From positions 31,900 to 95,899 of the forward strand of contig JAFRQK010000007.1 of the NCBI GenBank assembly GCA_017428635.1: a stretch of DNA of 64,000 bases. Direction: 5' to 3'. This DNA is from Clostridia bacterium (GTDB taxonomy: Bacteria > Bacillota > Clostridia > Oscillospirales > CAG-272). Positions 9,461 through 18,213 of the stretch are shown here, piece by piece. Under the pieces are notes generated by a model that saw only the letters and a list, made by a program, of their open reading frames with translations, was not told the DNA's origin and searched no databases. A program made the translations under genes and the position numbers. The first letter of the stretch is position 1, and the number at the start of each line of letters is the position of its first letter.

Positions 9461-10129
9461 ATGAGCACGTTCAGAAAGTATTTTGCGGAGTTTATCGGAA
9501 CGTTCGTCCTCGTCTTCTTCGCGTGCGGGACCGCTACGGTCCTCGGCTGCGACAAGGGTAAGTTCGACGTCGCGTATCTCCTCACCGCGCTTGCGTTCGG
9601 TCTCGTGATCGTCGCAATGGCGTATTCGATCGGAAACGTGTCGGGCTGTCACATCAACCCCGCGGTCTCGATCGCGATGTTCGCCACCGGAAAACTCTCT
9701 CTTATCGACTTCATCGGCTACGTAGCCGCGCAGTTCGTCGGCGCGATCGCCGGCGCCGCCGCGCTGATCCCGTTCGTCGGTAAGGACGCGTCGTTCGGAG
9801 CGAACTCCCTTTACGATAACAATATCATCCTGTCCCTCGTGATCGAGGCGATCCTGACCTGCGTATTCGTTCTCGCTATCCTCGGAGTGACCTCGAAGGT
9901 CGAGAACGGATCGGTCGCGGGCGTCGTCATCGGTCTGACGCTCACGCTCGTTCACATCTTCGGCATCCGTTTCACCGGAACGTCGGTCAACCCCGCGAGA
10001 AGCTTCGGTCCCGCGCTCTTCGCCGGCGGAGAAGCGTTCTCGAACGTGTGGGTGTTCATCGTCGCGCCGCTCTTCGGCGGCGTTCTCGCCGCGCTGATCT
10101 GGAAGATCATCGCGCCCGACAGGAAATAA
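9461..10129 (+). CDS. aqpZ: Aquaporin, AqpZ-like MIP channel
   Basis: Six-helix membrane water channel. Both NPA loops are present: 'GCHINPAVS' and 'GTSVNPARS'. The selectivity-filter residues readable near the second NPA are His (in 'LVHIFG'), Thr (in 'FTGTSV') and Arg (NPAR), the pattern of water-selective AqpZ rather than glycerol-facilitating GlpF, which has Gly and Phe there. 222 aa is the usual length. Preceded by AAAGGAAG and its own promoter; a terminator follows. Confidence 0.92.
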   Translation: MSTFRKYFAEFIGTFVLVFFACGTATVLGCDKGKFDVAYLLTALAFGLVIVAMAYSIGNVSGCHINPAVSIAMFATGKLSLIDFIGYVAAQFVGAIAGAAALIPFVGKDASFGANSLYDNNIILSLVIEAILTCVFVLAILGVTSKVENGSVAGVVIGLTLTLVHIFGIRFTGTSVNPARSFGPALFAGGEAFSNVWVFIVAPLFGGVLAALIWKIIAPDRK

Positions 10130-10148
10130 GAAACGAAGAACAGATTTA

Positions 10149-10183
10149 TCCCGCTCCGGCTGTCGCCGGAGCGGGATCTTTTT
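10149..10183. terminator. Intrinsic terminator between convergent aqpZ and hom
   Basis: 12-bp stem 10149-10160 / 10165-10176 with TGTC loop, followed on the plus strand by TCTTTTTA. The 3' end overlaps the hom stop codon, so it also lies at the end of the opposing operon. Confidence 0.85.
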
Positions 10184-11402
10184 ATTCGGCAAGTCTGATA
10201 ACGCTTTCGACGTCGTCTCTTGAGGCGACGAACGCTTTGAGCTCCTTTCCCGACGCCTCCCCGCAGATGAATTCCGCCTTTCCTGCGGGAGAGCCCGGCA
10301 CGGGCTCGACTTTGTCGAAATAGCGGGAGAGATCCTCCCCGGCGTCGGAGGGCGAGACGCCCGCGAGCCTGATATAGTATGAGAAGCGGACTCTGTCGAA
10401 ATCGGCGACGGATCCGCTCTTTTTAGTGAAGACCGGCGCGCATTCCGCGGCCGCCGCTCCGGAGAGTGCGGCGACGATATCTGCCGTGACCGCTCCCGCG
10501 GTCGGGAAACGGCCCGCGCCGCGGCCGTAGAACATAACGTCTCCGGTGACGGAACACCTGACGCGGATCGCGTTGTAGACGTCGTTGACTCCCGCGAGGA
10601 TATCGTCTTTTTTCACCATCTGCGGGCAGACGAAGATCGCCGGGGACCCTTTTTCATACCGGAAAGAGCCGATGAGTTTTATCACGCGCCCCGCTCTTTC
10701 GGCGGCTGATACGTCCTCGGGAGCGATCCCGCGGATCGACTCCGCGTAAACGTCGCCGTCGTCGGGCAGAGTTCCCGTCGCGAGCGCGGAAAGGATCATG
10801 ATTTTGCGCTTTGCGTCGATCCCGTCGACGTCGGCGGAGGGATCGCGCTCCGCGTAACCGAGCACCTGCGCCTCTTTCAGCACGTCGGAAAAGGCGCGTT
10901 TCTCGCTTTTCATTTTGGAGAGGATAAAGTTTGTCGTTCCGTTGAGGATGCCGCTTATCCCGACGACCGTATCGCCCGAGAGGGACGTCAGGAACGGTCT
11001 TATTACGGGGATCCCGCCGCCGACGCTCGCCTCAAAGAGGTACGACACGCCGTTCTCCCCGGCGCGGGCGAGAAGACGGTCGCCGAAGTTCGCGACGACT
11101 TCCTTGTTCGACGTGACCACGTGCTTGCCGCGCGAGAGCGCTTCCATACTAAGCTCGAAAGCCGGGTGGGAGCCGCCCATCGTCTCCGCGACGAGACAGA
11201 CGTCGGGATCGTCCATGATCACCGACGCGTCGTGAACGACCCTTCCGCCGTACGGCGAGTCGGGAAAGTCGCGCAGATCGAGTATGTATTTTACGTCGAC
11301 TTCGTCGCCGACGGCGCGGGCGATCGCCTCGCGGTTCTCCTCGATGACCGAGGTGACGCCGCCTCCGACGACACCGTATCCGAATATAGCTATGTGCTTC
11401 AT
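10182..11402 (-). CDS. hom: Homoserine dehydrogenase
   Basis: NAD(P)H-dependent reduction of aspartate semialdehyde to homoserine, towards threonine and methionine. The N-terminal Rossmann loop is 'IFGYGVVGGGV', the conserved substrate region includes 'SYLFEASVGGGIPVI' and 'GILNGTTNFILSKM', and 'AERDPSADVDG' holds the catalytic Asp/Lys region. The last about 80 residues fit a C-terminal ACT-like regulatory domain. Length 406 aa. The start codon overlaps the DUF5662 gene stop by 4 nt, and it is the last gene of the operon behind the glycyl radical enzymes. Confidence 0.95.
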   Translation of the reverse strand: MKHIAIFGYGVVGGGVTSVIEENREAIARAVGDEVDVKYILDLRDFPDSPYGGRVVHDASVIMDDPDVCLVAETMGGSHPAFELSMEALSRGKHVVTSNKEVVANFGDRLLARAGENGVSYLFEASVGGGIPVIRPFLTSLSGDTVVGISGILNGTTNFILSKMKSEKRAFSDVLKEAQVLGYAERDPSADVDGIDAKRKIMILSALATGTLPDDGDVYAESIRGIAPEDVSAAERAGRVIKLIGSFRYEKGSPAIFVCPQMVKKDDILAGVNDVYNAIRVRCSVTGDVMFYGRGAGRFPTAGAVTADIVAALSGAAAAECAPVFTKKSGSVADFDRVRFSYYIRLAGVSPSDAGEDLSRYFDKVEPVPGSPAGKAEFICGEASGKELKAFVASRDDVESVIRLAE

Positions 11403-11974
11403 TTTTCGGGGCTGCCTTTCAGTTTTTTCGCGCGGCGCGCTTCTTTTTCCTCGCGCTTCGCTTTTTTGACTTCCGCGCGGATCTGTGCGAATGCCGTTTT
11501 TTCTCCTTTTTCCGCGAGCAGGCGGAGCCGTCTTTCGAGATCGTCCGCCGTGTCCGGGTGCATTTTAGCTCTCGCGTTTCCGCGGAGAAAATAGTTGAGA
11601 GGATCCGCGTCGGTATATTCTTTTCCCCGGTAGACTTTGCTTGCTCCGACTCTGTCGCAGAACATCTCGACGGCGAAGACCGTCGGCATCCTGACCGGTT
11701 CGTAGCGGTGAGTTTGCATATTCACGTCGTTCCAGTACTCGAAGTGATGGCGGTTCCTGCCCTTGTGGTGCAGCCACGCTTTCGAGTAGCCGAAAAGTTC
11801 GCGCTCCCGCTCGTTCGGACTTCTGTTCCCCTGATAGTACCGTATCCCGGGGATCAGTTCGGTCGGCGAGTATTTCGACAGATCGTGGACGAGCCCCCGC
11901 CAGGGGATCCCGGCGCAAAAACAGTTTTTCCTGACCGCCCGTCTGTGTCTGATTACCGTGAGAATGTGACCCAT
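11399..11974 (-). CDS. DUF5662 family protein
   Basis: 191 aa, recognised by 'LVHDLSKYSPTELIP', 'AWLHHKGRNRHHFEYW' and 'MPTVFAVEMFCDRVGAS', a His/Asp-rich pattern typical of DUF5662, for which no function is known to me. The HD and HH pairs suggest a metal site (inference). The C-terminus is Lys/Arg/Glu rich and probably a disordered or coiled tail. It begins 7 nt after the upstream glycyl radical enzyme without a clear ribosome site and overlaps hom by 4 nt, so it is translated within that operon. Confidence 0.8.
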   Translation of the reverse strand: MGHILTVIRHRRAVRKNCFCAGIPWRGLVHDLSKYSPTELIPGIRYYQGNRSPNERERELFGYSKAWLHHKGRNRHHFEYWNDVNMQTHRYEPVRMPTVFAVEMFCDRVGASKVYRGKEYTDADPLNYFLRGNARAKMHPDTADDLERRLRLLAEKGEKTAFAQIRAEVKKAKREEKEARRAKKLKGSPEK

Positions 11975-11981
11975 TTTGTTT

Positions 11982-14222
11982 TTACGCGTAACGCTTGATG
12001 AATTCGTCCTGCGTCTCCTTGCTGAATTCGATGAACTTCATCGAGAAGCCGCCCACGCGGACGATGAGGTCCTCGTGCGCTTCGGGATGGATCTGCGCGT
12101 CCTTCATATCCTCGAGCGGAGCCGTCGTGATCTGCGCCAGCTGACCGCCCGTCTCGGAAAACGTCTTCATGAGGGAGATGATGTTTTCTCTCATCTCCTC
12201 GGTCGCCGTCATCGTCGTCGGGATGAGAACGTTGCACGTCGTGCCGCCGATCCCGAGTTTCAGGGGCATGCGGGCGACGGACGAGAGCATCGCGGTCAGA
12301 CCGTTCTTGTCCGATCCCGTTCTCGGTCCGATCGTGTTGCCGAGCGCTTCTCCCGCGCGTCTGCCGTCGGGAAGAGCCCACGTTCCGTTACCGTAGCCGA
12401 TGCCCGCTTCGAGCAGCGAGCAGGCGCCGGTGAACACGTCTCCGCGGATCGATTTGTATTTGCCGATCTCACGCCAGAACTGCTCGAGGACGCGCGCCGC
12501 CATCTCGTCGGCTCCGTCGTCGTTGTTGCCGTACTTCGGGGCGGAAAGAAGCATCCTGCGGACGTCCTCGCGGCCCTCGAAGTTGCAAAGGAGCGCCTCG
12601 TAGACCTCCTCGAGCGTGAGTTTTTTCTGTTCGTAAACGAGCGTCTTGAGTGCGTAAAGCGAGTCGGAGACGGCGGCGTTTCCCGCGGTCTCGACGACGC
12701 CGAAGTTGTATATCGTGCCGCCTTCGTCGTGCTGGAGCCCGCGCTCGATGCACGCCTCGGTCATCGTCGACTTGACGAGCTTGGACACGTTGGCGATCCT
12801 CTTCATCTGACCCATGTTGCACAGATCGCAGAAGATCGGGGTGAAGTATTCGATCTCTTTCACGTACGCCGCCCAGAGGTCGTCGAACGTCTTATAATCG
12901 GTGAGGCGTCCGAGATCGAGGCCGACTTTGTAGTTCACGGGCATATCGAGGCCGTTGAAGAGAGCGAACTCGAGGATCTTCGCGAGGTTGATCGAGCCGT
13001 CCTCGCATCCGAAGTTGCTCTTTCCGGGGATCTCTATCTCCTGACATCCGAGGATCGAGTAGTCGCGCGCGTCGCGAAGCGGCACGCCGTACTCGCAGAG
13101 GCCTTCGACGGCGTTCTTGTCGGACGCGATCGTCGGGTCGGACATACCCTCCGACCACATCAGGACGACGAGCTGCCACAGTTCGTGCGGGGTGCCCTCG
13201 TGGACCCTGACCGTCATTCTCGGGTGCGTCTCGTGCATCGTTCTCATGATGCGCAGGACCTGATAGGTGATCTCGTTCGTCGCGTCTTCTCCCGTCTCGG
13301 GGACGACGCCGGAGATCGTCATGTTGTGGACGCCGTGCTCCCACGTTTTCATGAAGAGTGCGGCGAGAGTGTCGAGATCTTCCTCTCCGCGCCAGAACGG
13401 ATACATATACTGGTCGAATCTGCCGATGCAGTCGACCCAGTCCCAAAGGCAGTAGAACCACATCAGCTGTGCCGCCTCGAGGAACGTTTCGGGTTTCTCA
13501 TGCGCGACCTTGCGGCAGGTTTTCTCTATCGTGAGGAGCTGCTCTTTTTTCTCTCCGTCCGCTTCGGCGGCAAGGAGCGCCGCCTTGTCGGCGTGGAGTT
13601 CTATCCAGCGGCTCATGCCGTCGATGATTATGCGGCACGCCCTGTAAAAGTCTCGTCTTTTGGTATCGAACGGGTCGGCTTTGGCGTCGTATTCGTCGAT
13701 CTGCGCCATGACGCCGTCCAGACCCATCGAGAGGAGTTTCGGATAGTTCGAGACCGTGTGGCCCTGATATCCGCCGGTCCACCAGAGGCGTTCCGTCGCG
13801 TACCTGTACGCGGTATCGTCGCCGAATCTGCGTCTTCCCTCTTCGTGCATCGGCTCGGACGTTCTGGGCACGAGAAGGGGACGGAGACGCTCGGTGCGCT
13901 CGTCCGCCTCTTCAATACAGATACCCGCGCTGAAATGCTCGTAGATCGGACGTTCCGGCCGCGGGAATCCGACGAGGATGTCGTCCTCGAAGAACGGGAT
14001 CTCCGAGACGAGCCACGAGTCGACGATGCCGTGCGCCTCGCGGATGATATACGGCTCGTCCGCGTATTTTTCGAAAGCGTCCTCGAACGGTCTCTTGCCG
14101 TCGTTCGGGAACCCGGTGTGGGTACCCTCCCTGACTCGGTTCGGTTTCAGGCGAACTTTGACGCCCTCGTAAATATTTTTGACTCTTCCCTCAAACACGT
14201 ACTTTTCAAAAATATCGGTCAT
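11982..14222 (-). CDS. Glycyl radical enzyme, PFL/dehydratase superfamily, copy 1
   Basis: Anaerobic radical enzyme of unknown substrate, 746 aa. The active-site finger shows 'GCQEIEIPG' with Cys393 and Glu395 (GCxE, as in dehydratase/decarboxylase members; true pyruvate formate-lyases have a CC pair). The C-terminal radical loop is 'RVGGFSMKF' with Gly725 expected to carry the radical, followed by 'ETQDEFIKRYA', the usual GRE end. The N-terminal 'REAHGIVDSWLVSEIP...DDILVGF' matches the superfamily entry region. It lies 19 nt behind its paralogue, with AAGGAGA before the ATG. A radical SAM activating enzyme is required but none is in the window. Substrate cannot be named from sequence. Confidence 0.88.
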   Translation of the reverse strand: MTDIFEKYVFEGRVKNIYEGVKVRLKPNRVREGTHTGFPNDGKRPFEDAFEKYADEPYIIREAHGIVDSWLVSEIPFFEDDILVGFPRPERPIYEHFSAGICIEEADERTERLRPLLVPRTSEPMHEEGRRRFGDDTAYRYATERLWWTGGYQGHTVSNYPKLLSMGLDGVMAQIDEYDAKADPFDTKRRDFYRACRIIIDGMSRWIELHADKAALLAAEADGEKKEQLLTIEKTCRKVAHEKPETFLEAAQLMWFYCLWDWVDCIGRFDQYMYPFWRGEEDLDTLAALFMKTWEHGVHNMTISGVVPETGEDATNEITYQVLRIMRTMHETHPRMTVRVHEGTPHELWQLVVLMWSEGMSDPTIASDKNAVEGLCEYGVPLRDARDYSILGCQEIEIPGKSNFGCEDGSINLAKILEFALFNGLDMPVNYKVGLDLGRLTDYKTFDDLWAAYVKEIEYFTPIFCDLCNMGQMKRIANVSKLVKSTMTEACIERGLQHDEGGTIYNFGVVETAGNAAVSDSLYALKTLVYEQKKLTLEEVYEALLCNFEGREDVRRMLLSAPKYGNNDDGADEMAARVLEQFWREIGKYKSIRGDVFTGACSLLEAGIGYGNGTWALPDGRRAGEALGNTIGPRTGSDKNGLTAMLSSVARMPLKLGIGGTTCNVLIPTTMTATEEMRENIISLMKTFSETGGQLAQITTAPLEDMKDAQIHPEAHEDLIVRVGGFSMKFIEFSKETQDEFIKRYA

Positions 14223-14241
14223 GGTCTTCTCCTTATTCCGC

Positions 14242-16494
14242 TTATTCCGCCGAACCGGCGTACCTCATTATAAACTCGTTCTGGGTCTCGACGTCGAAGT
14301 CGATGAACTTCATCGAGAAACCGCCCAGCCTGACGATCAGATCCCCGTGATCCTCGGGGTGGATCTGCGCGTCCTTCATATCCTCGAGCGGAGCCGTCGT
14401 GATCTGCGCGAGCTGGCCTCCCGTCTCGGAGAACGTCTTCATCAGGGAGATGATATTCTCTCTGTTCTCCTCCGTCGCCGTCATCGTCGTCGGGATCAGA
14501 ACGTTGCACGTCGTGCCGCCTACGCCGAGGTGCAGAGGCATCTTCGCGACGGACGAGAGCATCGCGGTCAGACCGTTTTTGTCCGATCCGGTCCTCGGGC
14601 CGATCGTGTTTCCGAGCGGGTCGCCTTTGTGCCGTCCGTCGGCCATCGCCCACGTGCCTTTTCCGTATTCGATGCCGCCGCCGAGCAGCGAGCACGCTCC
14701 GGTGAACACGTCGCCGCGGCGGGATCTGTATTTTCTTATCTCGGACCAGAACTGTCCGAGAACGCGCGCCGCCATCTCGTCCGCGCCCTCGTCGTTGTTG
14801 CCGAACTTCGGGACACAAAGGAGCATCCTGCGGATATCCTCACGCCCCTCGAAGTCCGAGAGCAGAGCGTCGTAGACTTCTTCGAGCGTCAGTTTCTTCT
14901 GTTCGTAAACGAGCGTCTTGAGAGCGAACAGCGAATCGGCGACGGCGCCGTGGCCCGCCGTCTCGACGACGCCGTAATTGTAGACGGTGCCGCCCTCGTC
15001 GTGCTGCAGACCGCGCTCGATACACGCCTCGGTCATCGTCGACTTGACGAGCTTTGACACGTTTGCGACGCGGCGGTCTACGCCGATGTTGCAGCAGTCG
15101 CAGAACATCTCCGTTATATATTCGACCTCTTTGACGTACGCCTCCCAGAGGCCGTCGAAGGTCTTGTAGTCGGTGAGCCGTCCGAGATCAAGACCGCACT
15201 TCACTCCCGTGATCATATCGCGGCCGTTGAAAAGCGTATATTCGAGGATCTTCGCGAGGTTGATCGAACCGTCCTCGCAGCCGAAGTTGCTTTTTCCGGG
15301 TATCTCTATCTCCTGACAGCCGAGGACCGAGTAATCGCGCGCGTCGCGAAGCGGCACGCCGTAGCCCATAAGGCCGTTTATCGCGTTTTTGTCCGAAGCG
15401 ATCGTCGGATCGGACATACCCTCCGACCACATCAGGACGATGAGTCCCCAAAGGTCGTGAGGCGTTCCCTCGTGGACCCTGACCGTCATCCTCGGATGCG
15501 TTTCGTGCATCGTTCTCATGATGCGGAGCGTGTGATACGTTATATCGTTCGTCGCGTCCTCGCCCGTTTCGGGGACGACGCCTCCGACCGTCATGTTGTG
15601 CACGCCGTGCTCCCACGTCTTCATGAAGATCGCCGCGAGAGTATCGAGGTCTTCCTCCCCGCGCCAGAACGGATACATATACTGATCGAATCTGCCGACG
15701 CAGTCGACCCAGTCCCAAAGGCAAAAGAACCACATCAGCTGTGCCGCCTCGAGGAACGTTTCGGGAACTTCGTGCGCGACCTTGCGGCAGGTCTTCTCTA
15801 TCGTGAGGAGCTGCTCTTTTTTCTCTCCGTCCGCTTCGGCGGCGAGGAGCGCCGCCTTGTCGGCGTGGAGTTCTATCCAGCGGCTCATGCCGTCGATTAT
15901 GATGCGGCACGCCCTGTAAAAGTCTCGTTTTTTGGTATCGGACGGGTCGGCCTTTGCGTCGTATTCGTCGATCTGCGCCATGACGCCGTCGAGACCCATC
16001 GAGAGGAGTTTCGGGTACGACGGGACCGTGTGGCCCTGATATCCGCCCGTCCACCAGAGGGTCGCGTTCATCGCGCCGCACCTCTCGCCGTCGCCGACTC
16101 TTTCGGCGCTCCTTCTCTGCATCTCGTCGTATGAGAAGGGGACCATCTCGTCCGAGAGCCGCTCCGTTCTTTCGTCGCCGCCCTCTATCGTGATCCCGCG
16201 GCAGAAATGCTCGTAAACGGGACGGCACGGGCGCGGGAATCCTACGATGATATCGCCCTCGAAAAACGGGATCTCCGAGACGAGCCACGACTCGACGATG
16301 CCGTACGCCTCGCGGACGATATACGGCTCGTTTGCGTATTTCTCGAACATATCCTCGAAGGGAGTCTTCCCGTCGTCCGGGAATCCGGTGTACGTGCCTT
16401 CTCTTTCGTCGTGAGATTTGAGACGCGCCCGGACTCCTTTATATATTTCGCCCACTCTTCCGGTGAACTCGAATCTTTCGAAAACGTCTTTCAT
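14242..16494 (-). CDS. Glycyl radical enzyme, PFL/dehydratase superfamily, copy 2
   Basis: 750-aa paralogue of the following gene, colinear over its whole length with long identical stretches. Catalytic Cys393 and Glu395 sit in the same 'GCQEIEIPG' motif; the radical loop is 'RLGGFSMKF' with Gly725 (Leu replaces the usual Val of RVxGY/F). The two copies differ most in the N-terminal 150 residues and around 410-480, and this copy ends in 'RYAGSAE'. GGAGG precedes the ATG. First gene of the operon, behind a consensus promoter. It may act on a related substrate or form a heterodimer with copy 1 (inference); no activase gene is visible. Confidence 0.88.
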   Translation of the reverse strand: MKDVFERFEFTGRVGEIYKGVRARLKSHDEREGTYTGFPDDGKTPFEDMFEKYANEPYIVREAYGIVESWLVSEIPFFEGDIIVGFPRPCRPVYEHFCRGITIEGGDERTERLSDEMVPFSYDEMQRRSAERVGDGERCGAMNATLWWTGGYQGHTVPSYPKLLSMGLDGVMAQIDEYDAKADPSDTKKRDFYRACRIIIDGMSRWIELHADKAALLAAEADGEKKEQLLTIEKTCRKVAHEVPETFLEAAQLMWFFCLWDWVDCVGRFDQYMYPFWRGEEDLDTLAAIFMKTWEHGVHNMTVGGVVPETGEDATNDITYHTLRIMRTMHETHPRMTVRVHEGTPHDLWGLIVLMWSEGMSDPTIASDKNAINGLMGYGVPLRDARDYSVLGCQEIEIPGKSNFGCEDGSINLAKILEYTLFNGRDMITGVKCGLDLGRLTDYKTFDGLWEAYVKEVEYITEMFCDCCNIGVDRRVANVSKLVKSTMTEACIERGLQHDEGGTVYNYGVVETAGHGAVADSLFALKTLVYEQKKLTLEEVYDALLSDFEGREDIRRMLLCVPKFGNNDEGADEMAARVLGQFWSEIRKYRSRRGDVFTGACSLLGGGIEYGKGTWAMADGRHKGDPLGNTIGPRTGSDKNGLTAMLSSVAKMPLHLGVGGTTCNVLIPTTMTATEENRENIISLMKTFSETGGQLAQITTAPLEDMKDAQIHPEDHGDLIVRLGGFSMKFIDFDVETQNEFIMRYAGSAE

Positions 16495-16570
16495 CAGCGG
16501 TCCTCCGCAGGGGACCGGCCCGCGCTTTTTCCGCCGCGGCGCCCACTCCCCCAGTATATTACATTAAAAC

Positions 16571-16599
16571 ATTATATACCTTAATAAGGCGCGTGTCAA
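16571..16599 (-). promoter_or_regulatory. Sigma-A promoter of the glycyl radical enzyme operon
   Basis: Minus-strand -35 TTGACA (16599-16594), 17-nt spacer, -10 TATAAT (16576-16571); perfect consensus. Leader to the first GRE gene is about 70 nt. No operator could be assigned. Confidence 0.88.
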
Positions 16600-16640
16600 C
16601 AACACGGGCGTCCCGCGCCCCCGACGTTTACCGAAAACGC

Positions 16641-16669
16641 TTGTAAAAAAATGTGAAATGTGGTATCAT
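16641..16669 (+). promoter_or_regulatory. Promoter of GT2 glycosyltransferase gene
   Basis: -35 TTGTAA (16641-16646), 17-nt spacer, -10 TATCAT (16664-16669), overlapping the palindrome ATCATATATGAT. Confidence 0.7.
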
Positions 16670-16766
16670 ATATGATACGCGGCGGGAAAGATCCGTCTCC
16701 CCCGCGCAGGTCTCACAGACGGACCCGGTCGTCGCGCCGTTTCAAGCGAAAGGTTAGGAAGTCCGG

Positions 16767-18125
16767 ATGAATATGACTTTTATGGCCCAGTTCCTGCTGG
16801 TCCTGCAAACAATAAACAGAGTACTCACGTGGGTTTTCTTCGTGTGCTATTCCTATCAGTTTTTCTATATTGCCGTCAGCCTGTTCCGGAAGCCGCGCAC
16901 CCCGAAAGAAGGCGTGCCGCATAAATTCGCCGTTATCATCTCCGCGCGCAACGAGGAGGCGGTCATCGGCGGGCTTATCGACAGCATAAAGAATCAGACG
17001 TATCCGTCGGAACTCGTCACGACGTTCGTCGTCGCGGACAACTGCACCGACGCGACCGCCGAGATATGCCGTGAGGCGGGAGCGGTCGTTTACGAGAGAC
17101 ACGACCTGACGCAGATCGGCAAGGGTTACGCGATCGACTTTCTGATGGGGAAGATCAACGAGGACTACCCCGAGGACGCGTTCGACGCCTTCATCGTGTT
17201 CGACGCGGACAACGTCCTCGAGAACAACTACATCGAGGAGATCAACAAGACGTACTCTGCCGGATACAAGGTGGTAACGAGTTACAGAAACTCGAAGAAC
17301 TTCGGAGACAACTGGATCTCCGCCGGCTACGCGCTCTGGTTTTTGCGCGAGGCGAGATACCTGAACGCCCCGAGAATGGTGCTCGGAACGAGCTGCGCGG
17401 TCTCCGGCACCGGATTTCTGTTCGACCGTTCGACCGTCTCGACGGGGCCGGACGGGAAGCTCGAGTGGAAATATTTCCTTCTCACCGAGGATATCCAGTT
17501 CACGACGGTGAACATTCTCTCCGGCGTCAAGATAGGATACTGCGGCACGGCCCACTTCTACGACGAACAGCCGACGAAATTCAAGCAATCCTGGCACCAG
17601 CGTCTGCGCTGGGGCCGCGGATATCTGCAGGTCTACAGACATTACGGCATCAAGCTCATCAAGGGGATCTTCCGTAAGCGCGGAAGCAAAGAGGAGTCCC
17701 GGACGAACTTCGCCTGCTTCGACATGGCGATGTCGATCATGCCCGCGATGATCCTATCGCTGCTGATCCTTCTTGTCGACATCATCGGCACGATCGCCAC
17801 GCTCGTCACGCTCTTCGAGATCGGAAGCACGTTCGGCCACGCGATATGGCTCATTATCGGACCGCTGCTCCGGGCGAACGCGATGATGTTCGTCCTCGGT
17901 ATCTTCGTGACGATAACGGAATGGCGGTATATACACATGCCGGCGTGGAAAAAGATCCTGTACACGTTCACGTTCCCGATCTTCATGACGACGTACGTTC
18001 CGATCGCGGTCGCCTCGTTCTTCACGAAGGTGTCCTGGAAGCATATCGAACACACCAGATCGCTCTCGATCGAAGACGTCAAGGCCGGGAAAAAGAAGGA
18101 CGGGATCGAACCGCCGAAAGAATAA
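16767..18125 (+). CDS. Membrane family 2 glycosyltransferase (processive type)
   Basis: 452-aa inner-membrane transferase. An N-terminal TM segment (about 8-38) is followed by a GT-A domain with 'VIISARNEE' at 57-64, DAD at 146-148 (metal/nucleotide), TED at 240-242 (catalytic base) and QRLRW at 278-282, the D,D,D,QxxRW set of processive synthases such as hyaluronan or PNAG synthases. Three or four TM segments follow (about 325-430), then a charged tail. Start chosen at ATG 16767 after AGGA. Monocistronic, with its own promoter and terminator. Polymer unknown; it could also add a single sugar. Confidence 0.85.
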   Translation: MNMTFMAQFLLVLQTINRVLTWVFFVCYSYQFFYIAVSLFRKPRTPKEGVPHKFAVIISARNEEAVIGGLIDSIKNQTYPSELVTTFVVADNCTDATAEICREAGAVVYERHDLTQIGKGYAIDFLMGKINEDYPEDAFDAFIVFDADNVLENNYIEEINKTYSAGYKVVTSYRNSKNFGDNWISAGYALWFLREARYLNAPRMVLGTSCAVSGTGFLFDRSTVSTGPDGKLEWKYFLLTEDIQFTTVNILSGVKIGYCGTAHFYDEQPTKFKQSWHQRLRWGRGYLQVYRHYGIKLIKGIFRKRGSKEESRTNFACFDMAMSIMPAMILSLLILLVDIIGTIATLVTLFEIGSTFGHAIWLIIGPLLRANAMMFVLGIFVTITEWRYIHMPAWKKILYTFTFPIFMTTYVPIAVASFFTKVSWKHIEHTRSLSIEDVKAGKKKDGIEPPKE

Positions 18126-18133
18126 AAGCGCTG

Positions 18134-18168
18134 AAAAAGGACCGCGCGGAGCGGTCCTTTTCTTTTCT
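18134..18168 (+). terminator. Terminator of GT2 gene
   Basis: Stem AAAAAGGACCGC / GCGGTCCTTTTC with short loop, followed by a T-rich run; starts 8 nt after the stop codon. Confidence 0.85.
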
Positions 18169-18170
18169 CT

Positions 18171-18204
18171 CAAAACGCCCGCCGCGGGGGATCCGCGGCG
18201 GGCG
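18171..18204 (-). terminator. Terminator of pot operon
   Basis: 12-bp stem CGCCCGCCGCGG (18176-18187) / complement (18193-18204); on the minus strand it is followed by TTTT. It lies just after the potD stop. Confidence 0.75.
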
Positions 18205-18213
18205 AGCTGCTTT

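Noticed and set aside
11976-14273. 765-codon frame antisense to the first glycyl radical enzyme
   Set aside because: Composition mirrors the GRE gene; no independent coding evidence.
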